Source: Azolla caroliniana (Eukaryota; Polypodiophyta). Taken from it: DNA of 64,000 bases. The translations under genes were made by a program, and so were the position numbers. The notes under the pieces were generated by a model. That model worked only from the letters and a program-made list of their open reading frames with translations. It ran no database searches and was not told the DNA's origin. The stretch lies in NCBI GenBank assembly GCA_043228905.1, contig JBHGNT010000138.1, positions 1-64,000 of the forward strand, read 5' to 3'. Positions within the stretch are counted from its first letter, which is position 1. Each line of letters begins with the position of its first letter. This document shows positions 1 through 12,222 of this stretch, one piece after another.

Positions 1-2287
1 CATCATATTCTAGCATCCGCATGGGATTATATGAACCTTTCAAAACAGTAAGAGAGATTTTGTATTTATTGTACGAGTAATCTACCTTCATTATACTATT
101 GTGAATGCACAAATGTATGCATAGTACATAAAATATGTATGTGCATTACCAACATGCATGGCATACATGTAGCATATGTACGTGCATTACCTACATATGT
201 GCAAACATACATGCATTACATAAATGCATGCTTACTGTACATACAATGCATATTACAATTGTACATCCATTGGTGCAAACATACATACAGTACATAAATG
301 CATGCATACTATACATACAATGCATACATACAGTTGTACATCCATATGTGCAAGCATACATACAATACATAAATGCATGCATACTTGTACATACAATGCA
401 TATTACGATTGTACATCCATATGTATGTGAATACAAACATGCATAAGAACATGTTTTCTTTTTCTTTTTGTATCTCTAGGTTTTAGGGGGTAATGATCCA
501 GCACATACACCATTATGGATCAAAGTTTCAGCTGGCGCTTGTGCTGGAATAATCGGGAGTGCCATTGCCAATCCAACTGATGTGGTGATGGTGAGAATGC
601 AAGCACATTCAATTGTCAGCACAAGGCCCACAGGTATATGAGCCAAATCGCAATCTTGAGCACTTGATCTCGCTTTTTGTTTAGTTTTTACCAGAATTCC
701 CAAAACTTTTGGATATCCCCCATGTTTATGGATATTTACTTGGAATATCCCCAAATTTTAGGACATTCAGCAGGATGCCCCAAAGTTTCAAAAACAATTG
801 CCAGCATACCACCAATTTTTGTAGTAAAGAAGGGTATTATGGTAATGTTTCAAAACTTAGATGTATCTGATATATAGCAAGTAGATAACATGGTATCAAA
901 ACTTTACCACAACAGGGTATTCTGGTAAAAAGCTGAAAACTTAGGGATATAACATCCATTTAAAAGTTTGCGATATTATTTTTGTTGTAATGTGGTTGTA
1001 ATATCATCCCAGGGGCTCACCCTACGTGGAATTATAGTGGTCCATTTCAAGCTTTTGCTTCGATTGCTCGAACAGAAGGGATAAATGGTCTCTACCGAGG
1101 GTTGATACCAACGATGCAAAGAGCCGCTTTGCTTAATGCAGCCCAAGCCCCAAGCTATGATCATGCGAAACATGCACTTCTCAATGCTGGAATCATGCAA
1201 GAAGGCATCTCATGCCATTTAGTGGCATCAATGGTTGCAGGACTCATGTCAGCAATCGTCATTGCACCGGTAGACCTTATCCGAACTAGGTAATGTTCTA
1301 AATTGGTAAATTCTGGGAGCAAAAAGTTTTCATCCAATACATGGAATATAGAAAATGCACACACTTTATTAATGTTGGAGGTTGTCATTGTAACAATACC
1401 AGCAGCTATTACCTCCAAACCACGTATTAAAAAAAGAATATGGTTGTGTAATTTGTTGGATCGTCTCAAATTTTTGAAATACATCAAATAAACACATGCT
1501 TTGTTATGGCCATAGGCATAACCTTAAGGAGTCAATAACTCCCGCCAGATTGTGGATGGACACATGGGAAGACAAGTCTATTTATGTAGCTATGTTATTT
1601 AGAGCTTCATGGTAGCTATTCTATGGTGTGGACCTAGAGTTTCATTGTTTGTAAGGCAGCACATGGATTTTGTGACATAGTTTTCTATGACCACCCTTTT
1701 AGGGGAAAAGTTTCATTGGTATATACCAAAAAACATTGAGCACCTTCTACAACAAATAAAACATCACAAAAGCATTGCAACAAACTTGAACACACAACCG
1801 CGAGGTCCTTACTTTACCATTCCTTCATGTTTATACATTTGATTTCCAATTATGATTAAAACTCATATGAATGAATGATGGCGATGCTTCCACCTTGCAC
1901 TTTAGTATGTAATCTATTGCGTATTCAGGTCAAATCCCTATCAACACAAGTTTCATCATCTTATGTGAGGTCATGCAACAATTTCAAATCTAATCATCAT
2001 TAACTTCTTGCCAACCTATAAAGCCAATAACTTTCACATTATGTGTCACATACTCCCTAACACTTTGTTTTCATCTTAGGATCATGCAACAAGCAATTCA
2101 TCCCGATGGAAAAGGTGTGAGTTACACATCGACTCTTGATTGTTTTTGGAAAACGCTACAGTCTGAAGGATTGCAAGGCCTATATAAAGGATTCATACCT
2201 GTTTGGTTGAGAATCGGACCTCACACCATTGTGACCTTCTTCGTATTTGAGCAACTTAGAAAAAGCCTAGGCATATTGCCGCTATGA
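1..2287 (+). CDS. Mitochondrial carrier (UCP/SLC25-like), 3' part, four exons
   Basis: Member of the six-transmembrane mitochondrial carrier family, which moves metabolites across the inner mitochondrial membrane. The gene enters from the left edge. Exons read here: 1-47 (ending in GLYEPFKT), 480-633, 1013-1289 and 2080-2287 (stop TGA at 2285). All introns are GT-AG and the phases agree (0, 1, 2). The spliced protein shows two carrier signatures of the PxD/ExxR type, NPTDVVMVRMQ in the second exon and APVDLIRTR at the end of the third. The second and third carrier repeats each finish with a GLYRG/GLYKG motif. The C-terminus is LRKSLGILPL. The overall pattern is closest to the uncoupling-protein/dicarboxylate carrier branch, often annotated ucpB-like in plants. 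Substrate cannot be read from sequence. The first repeat lies outside the window. Confidence 0.9.
225..446. repeat. Intronic tandem repeat, 3 x ~74 bp, TACATGCA-rich
   Basis: Inside the first visible intron of the carrier gene, three head-to-tail units start at 225, 299 and 374. Each begins with tgcatgc and runs through tacatacaatgcat, ttgtacatcca and catacataca. A degenerate partial unit precedes them from about 130. Purine-pyrimidine alternation makes open frames appear on both strands, but there is no coding pattern. Confidence 0.85.
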
Positions 2288-2794
2288 TCAAACTTGAGGA
2301 GATGAAGACATTAAAGTTGTCAATTCATGTAATAAATGACCATTGAAGGAATTGTATACTTGTACCAATCCATTTGTTAAGTGGCCGTATTTGAGCAAAC
2401 CCTAGACTCTAGATGAATGCAACAATTAGTACATAGGAATTACTTACAATTGTTTTTCTTGCAATTCTCACTCTCAGAATATATGAATGAGCTTTTTGGT
2501 ATGTAGTTTCATAAGGAAGGGGAGAGTATATACATTTAACAAAAACAATATGTAGAAGTTTTTTTAAATTTTAACTCAATTGACACCACAAATGGTGAGA
2601 AAAATATAAAATCTTAAAAAAAAGAAAAGAGAAGAAGCACAACAAAGAAAATCAAATCAAATCAAAACTACAAGACAAATGATTGCAAGTGTTTTTATTG
2701 GAATCCGAACATCAGCTCCTTGGCATATCTTGGCCCCATCAAGGGGATATCATACTTTGCTGGTTAGAAAGCATGCAAGCATTTGGTGCTTTGC

Positions 2795-3174
2795 CAATGC
2801 TTGTTGAACCAATATAATAATGTTTGTTGCCCAATGCTTGTTGAACCAATATAATAATGTTTGTTGCCCAATGCTTGTTAAACCAATATAATAATGTTCA
2901 TTGTCAATGCTTGTTGAACCAAGATAATGCTAATTGTCGATGCTTGTTAAACCAAGATAATGATCATTGCCTATGCTTGTTGAACCAAGATAATGATCAT
3001 TGCCTATGCTTGTTGAACCAAGATAATGTTCCTTGCTGATAATTGTTGTACCACATAACTTTCATTGTCGATGCTAGTTGAACCAAGATATGATGTTCAT
3101 TGCCGATGCTTGTTGAACCATATATAATGCTCATTCCCAATGCTTGTTGAACCAATATAAATTATTGTTCATTC
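2795..3174. repeat. Minisatellite-like array, about 11 units of 33-37 bp
   Basis: Downstream of the carrier gene, about eleven head-to-tail units share the core atgcttgttgaaccaa, followed by an AT-rich spacer and a ttgcc or ttgtc end. Early units are 36-37 bp; middle units are 33 bp and so accidentally keep one reading frame open. The spacers are not unique sequence, and there is no flanking gene set that would suggest CRISPR. Confidence 0.9.
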
Positions 3175-3490
3175 TTGATCTAATTTCATAGCTCATGCTC
3201 CACGAATAAAAAGCAAAAGAATGCATCTTCTTCTTAAACATGTAAAGGGAAATTTGTTCAGTATTTTTTGGTTTCCCCCTTTTTCGTGTTCTTGGGGTGG
3301 GCATATATTGGGGCAAGGTGTTTGGAAAATGATGAAATAACGCTCTTGGGGAACCCTATACATATGTCAAAGTCATTCGAAATACTTTGGAATAAATAAA
3401 TAAAAACAAGCCTTACACACCGCATGCATAAAAATAATAATAATGAGAAAACAGAAAACTAAAAGGATTTGTATAAAGCCGAATCAAAGT

Positions 3491-3562
3491 TGAACCCGAC
3501 GTGAATCGAACACGCAACCTTCTGATCTGGAGTCAGACGCGCTACCATTGCGCCACGGATCC
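3491..3562 (-). tRNA. tRNA-Trp (anticodon CCA)
   Basis: On the minus strand the 72-nt gene folds as a cloverleaf. The acceptor stem GGATCCG pairs with CGGGTTC (two G-U pairs) and the discriminator is A. The D-arm contains the A box TGGCGCAATGG. The anticodon stem is TCTGA/TCAGA with loop CTCCAGA, giving anticodon CCA. The T-arm contains GTTCGATTC. There is no intron. It matches the standard plant cytosolic tRNA-Trp pattern. Only a TTT follows directly; the first run of four T lies about 30 nt downstream. Confidence 0.96.
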
Positions 3563-4927
3563 ATAGTTATTGAATGATTAGTAAGTATAAAAAATATAGA
3601 TGATTTCTATACACGCATCTTTAGCTCTAGAGGAACTCCTTGAGGCCTACTCTTTGTGTCCAGTTCTTCTTCGCTATATATATGTATTACAATTTACACA
3701 CACTTTGTGTGTATTGAAAGTCCCGGAGACATTCTTTTCTACGCCAAGTTTCCCTTCGCCCATCACGTACTTCTTGTGTGTAATGCTTCATTGATTGCAT
3801 ATTCTCCATTATGCTTACGTGCCACAAAGCGTCGTATTTCTCCCAAATTTACGGGTGCAAAAGCCGATAACATCTCTCATACTTTCGTTGGTGATTCATG
3901 ATCGCATAGTCTCTGTCTACCTCATCTCACTTTCTTGTGTCCCAATTGAGGCGTTCTCATTTCATCTTCTTCATCATATGCTTTGTGCATTCTGGTTGTT
4001 ATCTTGGCATTCTCTTATGTAATAAGTTCCCATACATACCATTTTTCTTTCGTATAGCATTACCCGAATTTCTGTATAATGAACAAAGGCTCGCTACTTC
4101 TATTACATTGCCTGGTTGGATAATAACTGATTTAGGAAGCAAATACCATCAATATATCTTGTTTCATTTGATTGATGTTGAAACATTCCCATCCATCATT
4201 AGGGGTGACAATTTCCTTTTTAAATGTATTTCACATCAACACATGGTTACCAAATTTTTTTTGTTCTTAATGTGTTATATGTGCATTCATATACCTTCTT
4301 TGCATGTGCATGTTGATGCCGATGGTTAATGATAAACATCATTAATATTGTGTATCAATTGTTATTGAATGTCTAGACAAGTGTAGTGTGATTCTTGCAC
4401 CTACACAATTTTCTTTGAAATGAATTCAACATCCACACATGGTCACCGAGTTTCTGCATTTGATATTCCCATCGGTGGCGCAACTTTGTTGTATTGACTC
4501 ATATTCATTCAGTATTGGGTCCATTTCTACTCCCATGTAGTCAATACAAGTGGCTGGTAACAGCATTTCATCATCCAGGATTCCAATCAGAACACTGGAT
4601 TGACAAACTGTTGCCTATCCTACCTTTTTTTTTGGGCTCCTATCATAGATACTAATGATGTAAGGCAAGTCCCTAAATATTGAAGACAATACATACCCCT
4701 TTTGTGATAAAATAAAAGTTTAAATGTAGAACTCCTTTACAAAGGCATCGTCAGGTACATAGTACACAGTCAAAGGTCCAAGTCCTAAGACAAGTCACTT
4801 TTTTCACGTCGAAATTCAGTATTTTCATTATACACAGCATTTCCTTACATTTTGTACGAACAAGAATCAGGGAGGAAAAATGTATATTACAATGCGTGGG
4901 AGACATTTTTCCCACAATTTTGTTTCT
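3563..4927. other. Intergenic stretch between tRNA-Trp and the IREG3-like gene
   Basis: Short open frames of 64-130 codons occur on the plus strand (longest 3937-4329). They are rich in I, F, H and L, have no recognisable domain and no splice-consistent partner. I see no gene here; part of it is the 3' flank of the minus-strand transporter gene that ends at 4928. Confidence 0.6.
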
Positions 4928-7900
4928 TCAGATTTCTAAAGGTTTGTATGTTGAACTCACGCGTTCAGTGAGATTGAATGATGCCTCATCAGAAACATTT
5001 GACATCCACCGATAGTATAGAGTAGCCGCTCCAATTACTGCAGCCATAGAAAGGGCAGCCAAACTCCCAAAGTGTGAAACATCGTTTGCAATGATTGCCA
5101 CACCCAAAATCAAAAGCTCGGCAAAGCTTGCCAGGGACACTTCCGTGGTTCCTACACTGTTTGCTTGTGAATGGTGTACTGCAGTTTGTAAGATCTGTCC
5201 TCCTACTATATCGTATGTGAAATGACCCAAGCGAGAAAGCACCTTTACCACAATAATAAAAGGCAAGCCTTCAGATTCCATGTGCCCATTTTCAGTTCAC
5301 CGATGAGAAATTATCGTATTATATATATACCCCTCCATTTTTGTGAAAAAGTACTAAAAAATTACCCCTTGGGTATGTAGGATTAATCATTGCTTATATC
5401 AGCAGTATAATTAATGTTAGTTAGCTATTATTAGATTGAATAATTAGTGATTAAATAGGCTGATTAGTTACCTAATAATCAATAAGTAGATTAATCAGTA
5501 CCCTATTAATTGTTAGAACCAAATCACTCGCTGACTAAGCCTAATCAAAATTAGAGGGGTACTTATTATGGGTTTTTGGCCGTTTTAATAAAGGGAGAAG
5601 CATTCAAATATCAACTAATCAGTCATCTGATCAATCATTAGAAACCAAATCAAATCACTGACTAATCCATATTTTAATTCTAAGGGTAACTTTGATCATT
5701 TTTAGAAAGTCAAGGGGAGTATTCTGATCAAATATGCAAAGAAACATGACGGAATCACTCACAATTACTAGGAGAAAGAATGTGAGCGAGCTGGGATGAG
5801 ATAGCGAATTGCTCCAATAGATCAATACAGCTACAGCGAGCAATGATGCTTGAAGTACTAGCCCGACCGCACCTGCCTGCTCCCATGAAAAGGTGCTTTT
5901 GAAGTCAATATCAAACAACATGTTACATGCATGCAGAACACAGTGCGACGCCATGACTTATAACATTCTGGGACGGGTTCAGTATAGGATGTTTACATCT
6001 GGGACCAGGAGAAATCAGTCCTCATTCATTATGGTAACTATGAAGCAACAAATCAAAAGGAGACAACACCCAAATACCCCCAACTTTCTGGTTCAAGTAT
6101 TGTGTTGAGATTTCAAACGTTCATCAGAATACCCCTCTTTCTGTACAAAACCGATTCCCACCATATAGGAGTGTTGTGAATTTTTTTGAAGTTACCAGTT
6201 ATGCAAAATGCCTAACAATTTCATGACATTACTACTAGCAAATCAGGCAATTGTGAGTATTTTTAGGGGTCTTCTGATAAAATAACCCAACAAGTTGGCA
6301 ACATTTGGGTGCTTGCAGAAACATTATAGATTCAGCACAAAAAATTATATAGACTTCCTTTCCTAAATTTTTTACTTCTCTTTAAATCTATAGGCTTTAC
6401 AAATAAAATTTCAAACAACAAACATACTCTGAGAACTCCAACCCTTCGAACCAAAGCTGCAGAAAGAAAAGTTGCACCAAATCCCATCAATGCTGCCATC
6501 CCACTAAATGCTCCGATAATGGATGGATTCAATCCTAAAATGTGAGTTAACAAAAAGAATGCTTAATATATTTTCTAGATCAGAATACTCCATATTCGTA
6601 AACAAGAACGCTGGTTAACACTACTTTTCTATACTTTGTTTTTGGAGACATAATACCAAAAAACATGTAGTAAAATAGCATCATTCATTTAATATCGACA
6701 GGATCTATGTATGTACCTTTTTGTGTCAGAAACGATGTCATGAGGCTTCCTGGAGCTAAACCAATATTGAAATACAGGAATACAGCTGCTAAACTAGCAG
6801 GTAAGGCTGGCTGAGACAAGTATTGTGACCATCCAACCTTGAACATTCGTAGACGCCCGCCATCTGCATTAATGATACACGTCAAATAAAGAACTAGGAT
6901 TACCCTATGTAATTATTTTGTGAGTGTGTGTCTGCATGCATAAGTTTTAGAAGACCAGATATAATAATAGTTTGGGCTTAGATGCACTGGAGTGGGTAAT
7001 AAATATAAGTTAACTCCAAAATGTATTTGGTTCCATTCTTCCTATATCTTGAAATGTAACAATTATGGATATCCCACCAAAAACATATATATCGAAGCTA
7101 GCAAACCAGCCTAGCTAGCTTCATGAATTTGTATGGAAAGTTCTTAACAAATTTGCAATCCAAAGGCAGTAATATTAGAAAGAGATCTTGAATAAAATAA
7201 TGCACTCCGTGACAACAACAAAACATCAGCTATTAGATTTAGGCCTCTCTTGAAGAAAATTTTAAGAACAAATTGTATTTCTTAATACCTTGGTTCACTG
7301 AGCATTTCTCCAATGTGTGTGGCATACTTCCAGTAAATTTAAATATTTTTGGCCGATCTAGTACATTTTTCGATAACTTGTTCGTACAGAGCACCAGTAA
7401 GATCTGTATCATTCGATCTATGAGTCCATGTATAAGCACCATTGAGGTAATTGGACAATACAATAGAAAACGTGTTAAACTGCAAATGATCGACCAACTG
7501 AGCTCACCAAAACTGGAAGAGATCCAATCATAATTGCAATAGCTAGCCTCAAACAAGCCGCAGGGTCATACTTGGCCAGTAATATACCATATAATGAAGT
7601 TCCTGTCATCTACATAAGATCAAGAATTTTGTTACATCAGTTCAGTAAGAAGAGATTTAGATATCATTATGCTCTATTAAGTGGAAGAAGCTCACCTCGC
7701 AAAGAAGATCAACTCTACAAAGCATTGCATTTGCATCAGCAAGAGCAATAGGACGATTTGCACCCGCCAACTAAATTCCAAATAACATGATTTATGATGT
7801 GATTTATCATGTCTCTCTCATGTAATTCATCATATTTCAGAAAAAACAAGGTTAAAGCTATAGATAAGAGACTGTACCAACACAACCCAGTCACGTTCAA

Positions 7901-10253
7901 ATGCCACTCCACTTGCTAGTCCAGTTAACCTCTCTATGGCTTGCATTGCTACTAATATAAGAAACCATGGTTGTTGGAGTAAAGCAGATGTAGAATTAGC
8001 TGAGACTACATGATTCCGGAGTGCATAAATAATTGCTCCGGCTGAAATCAACTGTGCAACTGTCTGAGATAAAAAAAACATAAATATTATTCATTCAATG
8101 AGTATTTACAATTTACTGGTGTCCATCAACGGAAGGAGGCTATCTATCTCTAGAAATTTGAAGTACCTGTATAATGCTAAGGACATTGAATGCAAAGACA
8201 CGAGGAAGTGTATCCATTTTCGCACCAATCCATGGCCCACCGATAAATATTACTAACTGTATGCAAATAACTTGATTATTACCCAATCTCTTGGTGTCAA
8301 GTAAAAGGAAAAACGCTTGACAGATATTTTCCATATACAACTGATGATGTGAATGTGATGCATAATACCTTGCTCACAAAACTAACAACGGCAACCGGAA
8401 GTAAACTGTCATGCAGAAGTGCAACGGCCGACGGCCATGCAAAGTTCCATATTTGCTCCACGAAATTTCCGGCAAAAAAGCTTGCATACAAGGCTGTAAG
8501 AAAGAACTAAAGTGTCTATACTTTATAATAAGGTATCATGACAACAAGATAAGTAGACGTGCATGCATTGAGTAGCCATTATGTGGATATACTAACTTAT
8601 CATATAGCCATTGGAGGAAATGCTCAACAGTAAGCATACCATGGAGACAGATGTGTAAGAACATTTCTTTAGAGGTCTCTGGTACTACCAAGGAGAGATT
8701 CCTCGATGTGAAGAGCTCCAATATAGGGATACAACATCAACAGATATCTTCGGTAAGAAGAGTACGAATTGTAATGAGTAGATGACAATTGACAACTCAT
8801 CAACTTGGTAATATTGGTCATGGGGCTTCATGCATAAGCCCTCTAAACGTGAGTGAACCCTTTACAATAGCAAGATGAATTACCATCCGCAACTGAATTG
8901 CTAAGCTTACGTATCTCAATCAAGATGATAGAATGGGCAACAGAAAGTTAACAAGTATATCAAGTTACATATTAAAAAGTGTGACAATCAGAGAGGTATG
9001 TTATGTACTCATAACTTTGAGAAAAACAAATTAGAACGAACTTACCATAGAGACCTTCAGGGTGTGCAGGGGTTGCTGCCAAAGCCTCTTGCTCTTCCAA
9101 AGATTGTACCTAAATATAACTAAATGCAAATGTTAGCCTCTAGGGAGGGGGCATTAAACATCGAATGATTCAATAGGAATTGTCATATACATGTAATGAA
9201 GGCAAGGGAACAAGTTGAGGACTGGCTTCATTATCGGATGTCACTGCATTAGTCCCTTCATTGCTGTTTGCTTCCACACTCGATGTCAGAACAGTTCTCT
9301 CTAGTTGATGATGAGAGTCTTGTGGTAGCTCATCATCATCTGTGATGATTTGTGTTGAATCCACAAACAATTCTCGATGAAAACTTTGTGTTGTAAGTCT
9401 CAATCTTCGGCTACATAGTCCCAAAATACATCATATTACGATAAGCATGAGCAAACCCCCCTTTTTAAAAATAAAAAGCAAAATAATGAGTAGTCTTGGG
9501 ACATTTTTCCCACTATGATTCCCATATTGTGCATCGGCATGTTTTTATTATTTTTCATGAATCTTCCACATTGTGCACAGAAACCTCATGATCTAAATTA
9601 GTGCTGGAATACGTGATACAGGAGAGTGAGCTCAATGTAAGCCCAGAAAAAAGATTTCTAACTAGGGTTAGCATCTAAAATGAGCAACCTGAAAACATGT
9701 AACGATTAGCAGAAAAGCGTTACCCATTCAACTGAATTAGTCAAATCAAATCTCATGCATAATAAGATTTTCAGAAAAATCAAAATGAACGCCACTCAAC
9801 GCAAAGAAAACCCAGCAATGGAAAGCAAACATAAATAACAAGGAATTGCTTTACAAAGTAGGTTTTCCTTATCCATACAGGAAAGCTTAATTATACATAG
9901 CCCAGGTAGGGTTATAGAAAATAAACCGCCTAAAACCCAATAAATAAGAGGAAGCAAAAACCAACTAAAAAAGAAGGGGTTTTTACATACCCATTCGACT
10001 AAATTAATCGAGGCAAAAGCAATTACATAAAAAATCCTACCCAAAATGTTAATTATCCCAAGAAGAAGAAGAAGAATACACAGAAACTCAACAATGAAAA
10101 ACAACTAAAAACGGAAAGAAGAAGTCGTTTCACTTACCAATTCAATGGTGGGAGAGACCATTTCTTTTGAGAATAGACCAAAAACTTCTTTTTCTGGTGA
10201 CGAAGGAGAAGAAGATGAGGAACAGTGCAGAAAGAGAGTGAAGAGGCGGCCAT
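4928..10253 (-). CDS. IREG3: Solute carrier family 40 member 3, chloroplastic (IREG3/MAR1-like)
   Basis: Ferroportin-family transporter. The Arabidopsis relative (MAR1/IREG3) sits in the plastid envelope, is linked to iron homeostasis and lets aminoglycosides enter plastids. Thirteen exons on the minus strand: 10138-10253, 9191-9410, 9046-9109, 8369-8493, 8167-8256, 7878-8063, 7696-7770, 7508-7609, 7289-7403, 6717-6863, 6428-6534, 5763-5876, 4928-5242. All junctions are GT-AG, the phases match, and the sum is 1776 nt (591 residues plus stop; the Arabidopsis protein is about 598). The start at 10253 has a strong context (cgccATGGcc) and opens a Ser-rich transit peptide beginning MAASSLSF. Family landmarks in order: [81 protein letters not shown]. 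No lesion seen. It is the only complete protein gene in the window. Confidence 0.95.
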
Positions 10254-10607
10254 GGCGATATGGCCTTCAACTGAAGAAAAGTATCAGAAATCATGCGGCC
10301 AAGGGGGAATGGAATGGATCTACGGAATCAAAACGAGAAGTTCTACTGTCTCTCCAGAAGAATATAAGGGAGGAATTCGGTAATCTCTTCTTCTCCTGCT
10401 GCTGCTCTTCTTCTATCTGTTGGTCGGTCTCACAGATTCTTCTTCTTATTGCGATTCCATGGCTCCTTCTTCTGCCTCTTGCTTTTCTGCCACAGACAAA
10501 CAAAGGCTTTGGTACCTGTAGGTATAAAACAGGGGGAAGGAAAGAGAAGAATGGGTGGATATGGCTGCTTGGGATGTGTGTCCTCCCTCCCTCCATCCAA
10601 AATCTTC
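10254..10607 (-). promoter_or_regulatory. Upstream region of the IREG3-like gene
   Basis: This stretch lies directly upstream of the IREG3-like start and should hold its 5' UTR and core promoter. It is CT-rich on the minus strand. No clear TATA box could be placed. Open frames of 80-160 codons across it on both strands are low-complexity and overlap the real first exon in the wrong frame. Confidence 0.45.
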
Positions 10608-11095
10608 CTTCAAATCAGTGAATGAATGAATGGGTGGGTGGGGCCCTTGGAATAAAAGACCCCCAGACTCAAAGACCCCCAGACTCCCATCCATTTATTT
10701 GGCCCCAAATTGACCTCCTCCTTTGTTGCCCGCCCCCCCCCCCACCAGAGCGCAGACACCTCGGAATCCTGACCTTCAATTTAGTGAATGAATGAATGAA
10801 TGAATGAATGATGAATGGGTGGGTGGCCTTGGAATAAGACCCTACACTCCCATCCATTTATCTGGCCCCAGATTGACCTCCTCCTCTGTTGCCTACTTGA
10901 CTAGAGAGCAGACTACTCGGAATCCTGACCTTCAAATCAGTGAATGAAATGAATGAATGAATGATTGGGTGGGTGGGTGACCTCGGAATAAGACCCCAGA
11001 CTCCATCCATTTATCTGGCCCAGATTGTCCATACAAACCTCCTCCAACTGTTGCCCGCTCGACTAGAAAGAGCAGACTGTTTGGAATCCTGACCT
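10608..11095. repeat. Three-unit tandem repeat (~155-170 bp) with GAATGAATG and GGGTGGGTGG tracts
   Basis: Units begin near 10608, 10775 and 10929. Each has the same order: a short aatcagtg or atttagtg lead; (gaat)n; ggtgggtgg; tggaataagacccc; a block with catccatttat(c/t)tggcccc; ctcctc; and tcggaatcctgacctt. The first unit also has a C-homopolymer near 10731-10743. The array sits between the IREG3-like promoter and the Copia region. Confidence 0.85.
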
Positions 11096-11389
11096 CTTCT
11101 TGCCTTCATCCCTCCCTCCTTATCTCCATAAACACTCGTGCTCTTCATCACCTTCACACTGTGATCTAGAGTGGTCTTCTTCGACTTCCAAATTCCCTCC
11201 CCTTTGACACCTTTCTGGAGCTCTATGGTCGCACATCCTGACACTTATACAACTAAGGATTGGTAGATTATGTTTGCCCCTCCTCCTCCTCATCATCATC
11301 ACATTAGTCAAACAAAGCATCGTAAGTCCATAAAGCATAATGCATCAGGTGAACAATGTTTGAGAGGGGTAGAAGGATAAGCAAAAGGA
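11096..11389. other. Short unassigned stretch
   Basis: CT-rich and trinucleotide-rich sequence (cctcctcctcatcatcatcac near 11279). No gene or repeat family recognised. Confidence 0.4.
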
Positions 11390-12222
11390 AGACAGAGTAC
11401 TCCATGTGCCTTTCAAGTACCAGAGTATCCACTTGATCGCGGTCCAGTGTTCTCTTCCCGAATTGCTCATGAACTGGCTAACCACTCCGACAACATATCT
11501 GATATTCACCCAGGTACACACCATTACATACATCAAGCTTCCGATGGCAGAGGCATATGGTATCTTCATCATCTCCACATACACCAGTAGTATCAAGAAG
11601 TCACCTCCGTTGAGCTTCTTCACAAATACGCAGTGGTCGGCCTGCGTCTTGTGGTATCCTTGATCGTTCATGAAGGATTCGAACTTCCGGTACCATTGGC
11701 AGGGAGTTTGCTTCAGTCTATATAAGCTCTTCTTCAACCGGCACACCAGGTGCTCCTTCCCTTTCTTGACGAATCCTTCTGGTTGTTGCATGTAGATCTC
11801 TTCTTCGAAGCTTTCCGGCTCCCCTCGTCAGTTAGTAAAACGTGCTCTACATCATAAAATCTTCGGGGGGCTCTTCTCTCCCTGAGAGGATATCTTCTTC
11901 CTTGGTCTTCGGCCACCGGTTCCTCTGTTTATTCTTCATCTGAATCTGATTCGGGGTCTTGTTCAATTCCGGTGTCCAATTCTTCCTCTTCTTTGGTCGA
12001 TTTGGTTTCTTGTCTGAATCCGGCCGGTTCTTTGAGTATCATCCGACTTCCGACCGGATGAGTCCTTGTATCTTCTGACTGATTTCGGTCGATCGACCCA
12101 GAGTCCATTATCTTTTTCTCCGACTCCCAGTTGGCAATGTTCTTGTTATCCATGAAGACAATGTCTCGACTCGGCAAGACCTTCTTATTGACCAAGTCCC
12201 ACACTCGATAGCCGAACTCATC
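11390..12222 (-). mobile_element. Copia remnant A0, integrase C-terminus to truncated RT
   Basis: Minus-strand Ty1/copia pol fragment. From right to left: the integrase C-terminal signature DEFGYRVWDLVNKKV with SRDIVF (about 12215-12120); a charged linker; YPLRERRAPRRF with DAEHVLLTDEG-like text (about 11900-11800); then RT text QQPEGFVKKGKEHLVCRLKK, YRLKQTPCQWYRKF and ADHCVFVK. The RT breaks just after the YVDD position (seen as YVEM) and joins directly to IPYASAIGSLMYVM, so the thumb is deleted, and it stops early in RNase H. Closest relatives in the window are Copia A and A2. It continues at 13985 after an interruption. Confidence 0.85.

Noticed and set aside
135-446. Overlapping 68-103 codon frames on both strands in the carrier intron
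   Set aside because: They are by-products of the TACATGCA-rich tandem repeat; composition is only H, I, C, Y, T and M, and the region is flanked by clean intron splice sites.
2857-3039. Repetitive 60-codon frame (CLLNQDN units)
   Set aside because: Arises because the middle array units are 33 bp; flanking 36-37 bp units break it, and there is no start context or partner exon.
2795-3174. CRISPR-like array
   Set aside because: The spacers are copies of each other, the genome is eukaryotic and no cas genes are present; it is a minisatellite.
3937-4329. 130-codon plus-strand frame
   Set aside because: No domain, no splice-compatible neighbours and AT-driven hydrophobic composition; not enough to call a gene.
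10145-10621. 158-codon plus-strand frame over the IREG3-like first exon
   Set aside because: Antisense to the transit-peptide exon, with an unrelated, low-complexity sequence and no family.
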